DNA from: JAIYDQ01 sp031411055 | GTDB taxonomy: Bacteria; Planctomycetota; Planctomycetia; Pirellulales; Pirellulaceae | Direction of reading: 5' to 3' | NCBI GenBank assembly: GCA_031411055.1 | Contig: JANOAI010000351.1 | Span: 1 to 11,253, forward strand | DNA length: 11,253 nucleotides | In this document: positions 1-6,254 of the stretch, piece by piece | Numbering within the stretch: the first letter of the stretch is position 1 | Layout: each line of letters begins with the position of its first letter | The notes under the pieces: model-generated | The model's database searches: none | What the model was told of the DNA's origin: nothing | Seen by the model: the letters and a program-made list of their open reading frames with translations, nothing else | Translations under genes and position numbers: made by a program

Positions 1-2
1 TG

Positions 3-353
3 CGCGAGCAGCCCGGCGCATTCGAAGGTCGGATTTGCCAGGCCGGACGAGCCTTCGGCAAGCGGCAATACACCCGGCTGCTTGCGCAGCTCGGCTACAA
101 TCGCGTTGAAAAAACGCTACACCCACGTGAGAACTGCTCTAGTATTGAAGACGCACTATTGCCGCGACCGGGAGTAAATGTAGCATTGGCTTCACGCCTG
201 TGGAGAACGAAAACGCGGGCTGGAAGCGTATGCCACGATGAAAATTCAACTCTTGATAATCAACGTTCGCTCGAAGTTGTGGCTCAGGTTCGAAAGTCCC
301 AAATTCAGTTAGAAGGGGAGCGTTGCATGGATAGCACGGTGCGCAAGCGTTGA
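3..353 (+). other. Open reading frame running in from the left edge, unidentified
   Basis: One plus-strand frame is free of stops from base 3 to the TGA at 351-353, about 116 codons, and has no start inside its first third. The first 40 or so codons look protein-like and basic (KRQYTRLLAQLGYNRVEK). The base composition changes near base 120 from GC-rich to more A/T-rich, and the translation after that (LLPRPGVNVALASRLWRTKT) is low in recognisable structure. I recognise no domain. It may be the 3' end of a real gene followed by read-through into repeat-rich DNA, or a frame open by chance inside dispersed repeat sequence. A minus-strand frame over 139-390 overlaps it and looks no better. Confidence 0.22.
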
Positions 354-374
354 ACGGGCACACGTTGAGATAAA

Positions 375-457
375 AACATCGAAAACCCAATTACGCGAAG
401 CGCCAGCGAGCGGCTTTTGCTGAAATTCAGCCACTCGCTTGCGCGTGTTTTGATGTT
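375..457. repeat. Imperfect palindrome carrying the CACTCGCT-GCGCGT motif
   Basis: The outer arms are AACATCGAAAAC (375-386) against GTTTTGATGTT (447-457). The middle arms are ACGCGAAGCG (393-402) against CGCTTGCGCGT (436-446). The centre is a perfect small hairpin, GCTGAA-A-TTCAGC (419-431). The left side also holds CGCCAGCGAG (401-410). The right arm, CACTCGCTTGCGCGT (432-446), matches 14 of 15 bases of the right arm of the palindrome at 6255-6302, so this is one member of a dispersed family. No protein is evident. Confidence 0.6.
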
Positions 458-470
458 GCCTATTTCCTCA

Positions 471-638
471 GGGCCGAAGGCCCGAAACAACCTATGCCGG
501 TGGCGAAGCCATCGGATTGTAAGCTTTCCAGAGTCGTAAGCCCCGAAGGGGCGGTACAAAGTGAGTTGTGTCGCCCCTTCGGGGCTTGGTTGAGGAATGA
601 TATCCGAACCGAGGCTTATCAGCCCCGGCATAGGTTGT
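471..638. repeat. Nested palindromic element with GAA/TTC-capped hairpins (REP/MITE-like)
   Basis: This element is built as inverted repeats inside inverted repeats. The outer arms ACAACCTATGCCGG (487-500) and CCGGCATAGGTTGT (625-638) are perfect 14-base complements. The inner arms AAGCCCCGAAGGGGCG (538-553) and CGCCCCTTCGGGGCTT (572-587) are perfect 16-base complements, and each inner arm also folds on itself around a GAA or TTC triloop. Two further GAA-loop hairpins lie on the left: GGGCC-GAA-GGCCC (471-483) and TGGC-GAA-GCCA (501-511). Translations on both strands give similar peptides (SPEGA.Q...RPFGA), as expected of an inverted repeat rather than a gene. I recall this kind of sequence as widespread between planctomycete genes; that is memory, not a search. 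Confidence 0.75.
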
Positions 639-654
639 GCCGACCTTTCGAGTC

Positions 655-806
655 TAAATCGTACAACTTCAATACGTGTGCTTCGTGTTGAGTAGTTTCA
701 CTCGAACTATTTAGCTTGCTTTCTTTGATTGCTATTGAATCGGAGCTCGTCGAAGCTCTAAGACATAGTCCGTCCAAACTGGGTAAATCTCCCATTCGCA
801 TGAACT
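655..806 (+). promoter_or_regulatory. Leader region upstream of the redox operon; weak promoter candidate
   Basis: This is the only non-repeat DNA before the first gene of the operon, so the promoter should lie here or within the palindrome upstream. The best sigma-70-like pair I can find is TTGAAT (735-740) and TAAGAC (759-764), 18 bases apart. It is a weak match. A 5-bp hairpin, GAGCT/AGCTC, falls inside the spacer. No clear Shine-Dalgarno sequence precedes the ATG at 807. Confidence 0.2.
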
Positions 807-2570
807 ATGACAGCAGCGACTACGATCGAACGACCTAATCGATGGGATCACCCGTTTGATCTGACGATGCGTGATCGCGACCTCGAATGGATCTTATCGC
901 TGGAACCCTTTTCGTCGATGGATCGGGATCGCTTCACCAAGTCTTCTCCTTTAGTCGACATTATTCGCAACGATGCACGTGTCAACCGATATGAAACCGG
1001 CGACATCATCGTTCGAGAAGGCGAATACGGCAGTTGCGCGTTCATCGTATTGCAGGGAAGCGTCCGGGTTATCGTAACCTCGCTGCCGATCGGAGATCTT
1101 GGCGGTTCCAAGCCGAAAACCGTTTCTTTGTGGAAAGCGCTCCGTTCCTCTTTAATGAACTATTCGGTTGCGGAAGTGAGAAAGATCGCTCAAGGGAAGG
1201 ACCATGCTCAAGCATCCTTGGCCGCTACATCGATCCGTGAAGTCGATGATCGGCCGCGAATATTTCTTCAAGACGTTGATGCGGTATTGAAAGACTGCGA
1301 ATCCGAACCGTTGGGGCCAGGCGAAATTTTTGGGGAGCTAGCCGCGATCACGCGTTCACCCAGCAATTACACCGTGGTTGCTGAAGGGCCGGTGGTGCTG
1401 CTTGAAATGCGATGGCAAGGCTTGCGTCTCTTGCGTCGCGACCCCAATTTCCAAGCGCAACTCGATCGTCGCTATCGTGAAGCGAGCTTAAAAACGCAGC
1501 TTCGCGAAACGTCGATCTTTCGCTTTATCCCCCCAGAAAACCTCGAAAAACTTTCTGATGCGACCCAGCTTCGAAGCTACGGCGATCGAGAGTGGTTTGC
1601 CGATTATCGCGAAACGAAAAAACTCGACGTACAAGAAAAAATCAAAGCCGAACCACTCCTCATTCAAGAGGGTTCACCAGCCAACTGGCTCGTTGTGATT
1701 CGATCCGGCTTTGCGCGTCGATCTTATCAACACGGGCATGGTCATCGGACGATTTCGTATCTTGGTCGTGGGCAGATGTATGGGCTTCAAGAACTCATTC
1801 ACAATGTAGACGTCGGGGTCCACGAAGATCAGCTTTTGCCATACCAAGAATCGTTGCGCGGCATTGGTTTCGTGGACGCGCTATTGATACCGCGCCGCGA
1901 GTTTATCGAACATGCATTGCCTTTTATTCGCAACGAGGAACGCACCAAACCGATTCGACAACCTCGATACGACGCGCATGGACCGGTGGTCGAAACAGCG
2001 GAAGCAAAAAGCAACGAATCCAATCTCGATCCAGCCTTGCTTGAGTTCTTGGTTGACAATCGACTGATGAATGGACTGCAGGCCATGATGATCGATACCG
2101 ATCGTTGTACGCGTTGCGATGATTGTGTCCGGGCATGCGCTCGAACTCATGAAGGCAACCCTCGCTTTGTTCGCAGTGGGCCTCAATTCGATCGATATCA
2201 GTTCACACAGGCTTGTATGCATTGCATCGATCCGGTTTGCATGATCGGTTGTCCGACCGGTGCGATCGCACGTGATACCGAGTCGGGCGTCATTGCGATC
2301 AATCCAGAGACTTGCATCGGATGTAAAGTGTGTGCCGAGAGTTGTCCCTACTCCAACATCATGATGGTTGAGATTCACGACGCGCGTGGACACAAGCTCG
2401 TCGATCGGGAATCCAAACTTCCAATCTTACAAGCCACGAAATGCGATCTCTGTCAATCCTCACCCACTGGTCCAGCTTGTCAGCTAGCTTGCCCTCATGA
2501 AGCCTTGGTTCGAATCAATCTCAGCAATCCTATTGAGTTACAAGAATGGATTCGAAGAAAAGCCGCTTAA
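807..2570 (+). CDS. Cyclic-nucleotide-binding-like sensor fused to a four-cluster [4Fe-4S] ferredoxin
   Basis: The product is a 587-residue soluble protein with no signal peptide or Tat motif, so it is probably cytoplasmic. Residues 40-90 and 165-210 form one cyclic-nucleotide-binding (CNB) fold, split by a charged insertion of about 75 residues. Residues 231-375 resemble a second, more degenerate CNB domain. Residues 425-570 carry 16 cysteines in four groups: CxxCxxCxxxC (434-444), CxxCx4CxxxC (470-482), CxxCxxCxxxCP (503-513) and CxxCx8CxxxCP (546-562). This is the pattern of DmsB/NrfC/HybA-type electron-transfer subunits with four [4Fe-4S] clusters. The expected role is passing electrons between a soluble partner and the membrane protein encoded next, under control of the sensor half. 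In the first phosphate-binding cassette FGE (175-177) is kept, but the usual Arg is Ser186. In the second domain FGE is lost. ATG 807 is the first usable start, without a clear ribosome binding site. The 3' end overlaps the next gene by 25 bases. Confidence 0.88.
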   Translation: MTAATTIERPNRWDHPFDLTMRDRDLEWILSLEPFSSMDRDRFTKSSPLVDIIRNDARVNRYETGDIIVREGEYGSCAFIVLQGSVRVIVTSLPIGDLGGSKPKTVSLWKALRSSLMNYSVAEVRKIAQGKDHAQASLAATSIREVDDRPRIFLQDVDAVLKDCESEPLGPGEIFGELAAITRSPSNYTVVAEGPVVLLEMRWQGLRLLRRDPNFQAQLDRRYREASLKTQLRETSIFRFIPPENLEKLSDATQLRSYGDREWFADYRETKKLDVQEKIKAEPLLIQEGSPANWLVVIRSGFARRSYQHGHGHRTISYLGRGQMYGLQELIHNVDVGVHEDQLLPYQESLRGIGFVDALLIPRREFIEHALPFIRNEERTKPIRQPRYDAHGPVVETAEAKSNESNLDPALLEFLVDNRLMNGLQAMMIDTDRCTRCDDCVRACARTHEGNPRFVRSGPQFDRYQFTQACMHCIDPVCMIGCPTGAIARDTESGVIAINPETCIGCKVCAESCPYSNIMMVEIHDARGHKLVDRESKLPILQATKCDLCQSSPTGPACQLACPHEALVRINLSNPIELQEWIRRKAA

Positions 2571-3367
2571 CTAAATCGTTTGCCTTCATTGCCACCGTGT
2601 TGGCCGTTTGGCTCCTATTCGTCGCACAGCGATGGTCGGAGCGTTCGTTGGGCCGGCCAGACTTCCTGACTGGCTATGCGCTCTTGGCCGCTAGTCTTAC
2701 GATGATGTTGCTTTCGATGCGAAAGCGATTGCTCGTTCTGCCGCTCGGGTCGGTTGCGAGGTGGCAACGGGCTCATCATTATCTCGGGCTTTTCGCGATG
2801 GGAAGCTTCGTGCTCCATGCTGGCGTCCGCGTTCAGGGTGGCTTGGAAACGATCCTGGCACTTCTGTTTTGGGGGATCTCGTTAAGCGGACTACTCGGCT
2901 GGTACATCAATTACAGCACCCCAAAAAAGCTTCGCGCTGCCGGACGATCCATCCTGCGAGAAGACATCCCAACCTTGCGAGACGAGCTTGCCAAACGAGC
3001 TTATAGCCTGGCACTCAACGCAGCCGGGAAAAACGAGAGCGCCTGTCTCGCTGAGCATTACATGCAACATCTGAGACCGTTTTTTCAAAAGCGTCGATCC
3101 CTTGCATACTGTTTGGTCCCGAACGGACGAATGCGGCGCAGCTTGCTTCACGACCTCGATCAAGTCGTACGTTATTTGGGACCGGATGGCCGAATTTCGC
3201 AGTCCAATCTAAGCCAACTCGTTCGAGAGAAAGACGATCTCGATTTCCAGTGGGCCATGCTCATTCGCTTGAGAGGCTGGGTTATCGTTCACGTCTCTCT
3301 GATCTGGTCGTTTTATCTCGTCGTCGCCATTCACGTCTACTCAGTCTATCGATTCCATGGAAGCTAA
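2546..3367 (+). CDS. Membrane protein, probable two-haem b-type cytochrome
   Basis: The product has 273 residues with about five hydrophobic segments, near 11-28, 39-57, 77-95, 101-120 and 242-266. A soluble basic stretch at 122-240 lies between segments four and five. His77 and His91 lie 14 residues apart in segment three, and His249 and His263 lie 14 apart in segment five. Two such pairs on two helices are the ligand arrangement of two-haem b membrane cytochromes, including the ferric reductase/NADPH oxidase fold, though no FAD or NAD(P)H domain is attached. His78 and His271 are further candidates. The start lies inside the preceding gene and the end overlaps the next gene by 11 bases, so co-translation of all three is likely. 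The inferred role is carrying electrons across the membrane between the iron-sulfur protein and the periplasmic cytochrome. The membrane topology is well supported; the haem assignment rests on the His spacing alone. Confidence 0.8.
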   Translation: MDSKKSRLTKSFAFIATVLAVWLLFVAQRWSERSLGRPDFLTGYALLAASLTMMLLSMRKRLLVLPLGSVARWQRAHHYLGLFAMGSFVLHAGVRVQGGLETILALLFWGISLSGLLGWYINYSTPKKLRAAGRSILREDIPTLRDELAKRAYSLALNAAGKNESACLAEHYMQHLRPFFQKRRSLAYCLVPNGRMRRSLLHDLDQVVRYLGPDGRISQSNLSQLVREKDDLDFQWAMLIRLRGWVIVHVSLIWSFYLVVAIHVYSVYRFHGS

Positions 3368-5447
3368 CCCTCGTCATTATCGACGACCGGACAATCAATG
3401 GAAGTGCGGACTCACTTCGAGCGGAAAAGGCTGCGCGATGGGGCCAGACGCAAGAGGAAGATGCGACGATAAAGTTTGTTATCCGCGCCGGACGCTTCAG
3501 TGGTGGCGAAGCTATCTTCCGATAGCACTTGCCATGATGACACTTGGGACCTTATTCGTCACCAACCAAACAGGTTTAGACCGAGACGCCATGGCGCCGG
3601 GTCCATTGACTTCGGTTCATGCCCAGCTCATCCACAACCCTAGTGATCCGCATCGTTGTGCAAGTTGCCATGACGAGCAGCGTAAAGGCCAGCCCTCTCT
3701 CTCTGAAACCGATTGGAATTCAACTTCCATCGGCGCTCATTCTCAAACGGAACGTTGCTTGACCTGTCACGCGCGAGATCTTCCACGCATGAGGCTGGCA
3801 TCGCCCCATGACCTACCCGAACAGGAACTAAAAAATCTATCGGAACGGATGACGAAAAAGGGTCATTCCGCCGACAACCTGCTGATCGGTTTTACACGCC
3901 ATCGCCCGATCAACTGGCACGAACATTCGCTGTCATGTTCCGACTGCCATCGGGAACATCAAGGCGCGCAGCATGATCTGGAAGCAATTTCAAGCCAACG
4001 ATGTCAGGCTTGTCATCAAAATCAGTTTGGGTCGTTTGCGGTCGATCATCCCGAGTTTCGAGAATATCCACGGCCCGGCTCGCAAAGTGTCGCATTCAAC
4101 CATCTTCGCCATCGCGATTTGCATTTTACCAAGTCCAATTCGACGTTTGATTGCCGGACTTGTCACGTCAATGAATCTGAAAATGGGCGAGTAGGTCAGG
4201 TCTTTCGTTCTGCGTCGTTCGAGAAAGCGTGTGCCAGTTGCCATCAAGCACCTATTTCATCGTCCCTGCCGGATGGACTGGTCGTATTTCAACTTCCGAG
4301 CCTCGATACAACCGGTTTAAAGAATTCAGGCATCGACATCGGTACATGGCCAGAAGAGGCTTCGCAAATCCTTGATGGCAATATCCCCTTATTCATGCAA
4401 TGGTTGCTGCTCGGCGATAAGGCGAGTGCAAGCGTACTCGATGCCATGCCTCGATCAGGAAAACTCTCCGATTTCGACGTCAAGACGGAAGTGGATCGAG
4501 AAGCCATCGCAAAATTGGCGCGGGCCACCAAAGTCCTTCTAGGCGAACTCGCTCAAGACGGACAGAAAATTTTCCAAACAAGACTCACCATCCATGGACA
4601 ATCCTCGGAGGACAAGGCGGTGATGGAATTGCTACGTGGGGTCCCGCCCGATCTCTTCCGACAAGCCTATCGGGAATGGTTTGAGCCGCTGCCGTCAAAA
4701 CCTTCCAGTCGCGAAATCTACACTTCGTCAAATCGTTTGACACCGACCACTCCTTCCGCGGAGAATGCGTTTTTAAGTGGCGCCGATGATTTGTTGTCCG
4801 ACTCCAAATTGGCAACGGCATTCCCATCGGAACCTGAGGGGCCAGTTCTTTCCAACTCGAAATCATGGAAAGATATCCGATCGCGGCAGCATCTACCGGC
4901 TGGCGGGTGGATGATCGATCGGCAACGGATGGCGATTGTTTATGTTCCATCCGGGCATGCTGATCGATGGTTGACGGCTTTTTTGACACTCGGACATTCC
5001 AGGGCCATCGAAAGCCACGCATCAACAGATGGAACTGACATTGAAAAGCCGAGTCGACTTGCCCAAAGGTTGATCGACGAGTGCCTACAACCAACGAGCC
5101 TCGGTCGGTGTGCCGAATGCCATCAAGGCTTGACGAAATTTACTTCCGTGAAGGCGCCAACCGAACTCTGGCAGGCCAAACGTTTCGACGCGCGAGTCCG
5201 TGACTTGACCCGTTTCAATCATGGACCGCATCTCATTCAGTCCGGATTGCAGGATTGTAAATCTTGCCATCGTCTCCACGAAAAAGAATCCACGAATAGC
5301 CAAAATGAAAACGCTTCCATCGACCTTCTCAAACAGGTTGATTTCATTTCTGTCCAACGAAGTGACTGCGCGTCATGTCACCGACCTAATGCAGCCGGCG
5401 ACCATTGCACGCAATGCCACCACTATCATACGAACGCAATCGAATAG
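3357..5447 (+). CDS. Membrane-anchored decahaem c-type cytochrome
   Basis: The product has 696 residues. A single hydrophobic segment at about 52-69, preceded by basic residues, should act as an uncleaved signal anchor and place the rest outside the cytoplasmic membrane. Ten CxxCH haem c sites are visible, beginning at Cys101, 134, 194, 216, 266, 292, 585, 634, 671 and 684. This gives six N-terminal and four C-terminal haems. Many extra His residues nearby (for example in FNHGPHL at 620-626) could be distal ligands, as in cytochrome c7/c3-like proteins. Residues 300-580 contain no haem site and include a GGW...SGHADRWL stretch (516-539) that looks like a conserved domain. The ATG at 3357 overlaps the previous gene. 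A second ATG at 3438, codon 28, has a better ribosome binding site (GGAAAAGG, 3423-3430) and keeps the anchor, so it may be the true start. The expected role is the outer electron donor or acceptor of the conduit. The partner is unknown. Confidence 0.9.
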   Translation: MEANPRHYRRPDNQWKCGLTSSGKGCAMGPDARGRCDDKVCYPRRTLQWWRSYLPIALAMMTLGTLFVTNQTGLDRDAMAPGPLTSVHAQLIHNPSDPHRCASCHDEQRKGQPSLSETDWNSTSIGAHSQTERCLTCHARDLPRMRLASPHDLPEQELKNLSERMTKKGHSADNLLIGFTRHRPINWHEHSLSCSDCHREHQGAQHDLEAISSQRCQACHQNQFGSFAVDHPEFREYPRPGSQSVAFNHLRHRDLHFTKSNSTFDCRTCHVNESENGRVGQVFRSASFEKACASCHQAPISSSLPDGLVVFQLPSLDTTGLKNSGIDIGTWPEEASQILDGNIPLFMQWLLLGDKASASVLDAMPRSGKLSDFDVKTEVDREAIAKLARATKVLLGELAQDGQKIFQTRLTIHGQSSEDKAVMELLRGVPPDLFRQAYREWFEPLPSKPSSREIYTSSNRLTPTTPSAENAFLSGADDLLSDSKLATAFPSEPEGPVLSNSKSWKDIRSRQHLPAGGWMIDRQRMAIVYVPSGHADRWLTAFLTLGHSRAIESHASTDGTDIEKPSRLAQRLIDECLQPTSLGRCAECHQGLTKFTSVKAPTELWQAKRFDARVRDLTRFNHGPHLIQSGLQDCKSCHRLHEKESTNSQNENASIDLLKQVDFISVQRSDCASCHRPNAAGDHCTQCHHYHTNAIE

Positions 5448-5559
5448 CTCGCCGGAGCTTGATTGTATGGATTCTTATAAGCACCCAGGCAAAAGTAGCT
5501 TGGCATTTCAAAACGAACTAAGCATAGTGTCAGCTCGACACCAAAGTAAGAATTTAATA
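5448..5559. other. Intergenic DNA after the redox operon, no gene seen
   Basis: This stretch holds two very short hairpins: AGCTC-GCCG-GAGCT (5446-5459), which overlaps the cytochrome stop codon, and GTGTC-AGCTC-GACAC (5527-5541). Neither is followed by a T-run, so I do not call a Rho-independent terminator. No convincing reading frame is present. Confidence 0.4.
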
Positions 5560-5618
5560 AACATGGATTTGAAGGCTGAGCATGGATAACCATCCTGTTC
5601 ATCCTGTAAATCCATGTT
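5560..5618. repeat. Stem-loop with CATCCTGT direct repeats, dispersed-element type
   Basis: AACATGGATTT (5560-5570) and AAATCCATGTT (5608-5618) are perfect 11-base complements. They enclose a 37-base loop with two direct copies of CATCCTGT (5591-5598 and 5600-5607). I remember sequences of the type ATCCTGTTCATCCTGTAAATC as recurring between genes in many environmental bacterial genomes, which suggests a mobile or amplified non-coding element. That is memory only. It contains no coding sequence. Confidence 0.55.
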
Positions 5619-5677
5619 CAACAATCGTGTTTGAAAATCGCTGCACAGGTGCTTCGTTGCGGTTCACTCTCTCGAAC

Positions 5678-5722
5678 ATGCGGGGAACGTCGAAACGCCC
5701 GCATCGTTCGCCGGAGCGAACG
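5678..5722. repeat. Two adjacent hairpins 3' of the minus-strand hypothetical gene
   Basis: ATGCGGG (5678-5684) pairs with CCCGCAT (5698-5704). The stem is extended by GAAC/GTTC across one bulge. Directly beside it CGTTCGC (5705-5711) pairs with GCGAACG (5716-5722) around CGGA. The second hairpin is of a form I associate with repeated intergenic palindromes in Pirellulales. The pair starts only 12 bases beyond the stop codon of the minus-strand gene. It could help end that transcript or protect its 3' end, but there is no T-run on the minus strand. Confidence 0.5.
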
Positions 5723-5733
5723 GCGACCATGGG

Positions 5734-6210
5734 CTACAGATACATCCCAACGAAGCCTTGGGAATCGTCGAGTGATTTTTCGATCTTCGCTAATCGCTCA
5801 CGAGTCTTTTCGAGATCACCCGCCTCAATATAGCGATCGAACTCTACTCTTACGGTTCGGTGCACCGTCTCGGCCAACCAGTCGACAATCGACTGGTTGA
5901 GCCAATCACAAGTCTCTTTATCGAGTGTTACCGACAGTTCTGTTCGAATGGCTGTGGCGTCATTCGCGTCGGTGAAGATAGTTCCTTCAAACTTGTAGGC
6001 GACCGAACCAATAGCCGGATCGTTAGTCAAGTGGAAGCGGCAGATCGCATTGTGCAGATAATACGTGTTGTGCGTTCCGTGCATTTCGATGGCTTGCTTT
6101 ACACGATGGAGCTTAGCCGCCAACTTCGGTGAAGCATCCAGCGGTGCATCGACACGACTAACGCTGCGCAAAGGAAGGCAATCAAAACTAATTTCAACCC
6201 GTTGTAGCAC
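5734..6210 (-). CDS. Conserved hypothetical protein, planctomycete-type
   Basis: I choose the GTG at 6208-6210, which gives 158 residues. It has AAGGA seven bases upstream, whereas the in-frame TTG at 6226-6228, six codons earlier, has no such site. The protein is soluble, with no signal peptide or membrane segment. It begins with the stretch VEISFDCLPLRSV, has a central part rich in His, Tyr and Phe (HGTHNTYYLHNAICRFHL), and ends with an acidic helix and the tail GFVGMYL. From memory, this overall pattern recurs in proteins of unknown function from planctomycetes. I cannot assign a fold or activity. It stands alone on the minus strand between two plus-strand units and is divergent from the secreted-protein gene at 6506. 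Confidence 0.82.
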   Translation of the reverse strand: MLQRVEISFDCLPLRSVSRVDAPLDASPKLAAKLHRVKQAIEMHGTHNTYYLHNAICRFHLTNDPAIGSVAYKFEGTIFTDANDATAIRTELSVTLDKETCDWLNQSIVDWLAETVHRTVRVEFDRYIEAGDLEKTRERLAKIEKSLDDSQGFVGMYL

Positions 6211-6254
6211 TTCGAATTCCTTATGCAAACGTCCGCAATTGGCGTACCTAAAAA

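Noticed and set aside
305..691. Overlapping open frames on both strands (108 and 65 codons)
   Set aside because: They lie on the inverted repeat at 471-638 and give near-mirror peptides (SPEGA.Q...RPFGA) on the two strands, as a palindrome must. There is no protein logic and no ribosome binding site.
2268..2277. HIP1-like octamer GCGATCGC
   Set aside because: Only a few such sites occur, within coding sequence. The rest of the window does not look cyanobacterial.
1881..2393. Minus-strand open frame of 170 codons inside the iron-sulfur gene
   Set aside because: It is antisense to the CNB and cysteine-rich regions, whose conserved motifs prove the plus strand is coding. Its composition is that of a shadow frame.
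807..2570. CRP/FNR-type transcription factor
   Set aside because: CNB-like domains are present but no helix-turn-helix follows; the C-terminal part is a 16-cysteine ferredoxin module.
4585..5094. Minus-strand open frame of 169 codons inside the cytochrome gene
   Set aside because: It is antisense to the haem-free domain of a gene with ten CxxCH sites in frame; no motif and no promoter was seen.
5446..5459. AGCTC-GCCG-GAGCT hairpin as terminator of the redox operon
   Set aside because: The stem is only five base pairs, overlaps the stop codon and has no T-run after it.
5560..5618. CRISPR-like array, suggested by paired CATCCTGT units
   Set aside because: There are only two 8-base copies one base apart, with no spacers and no cas genes.
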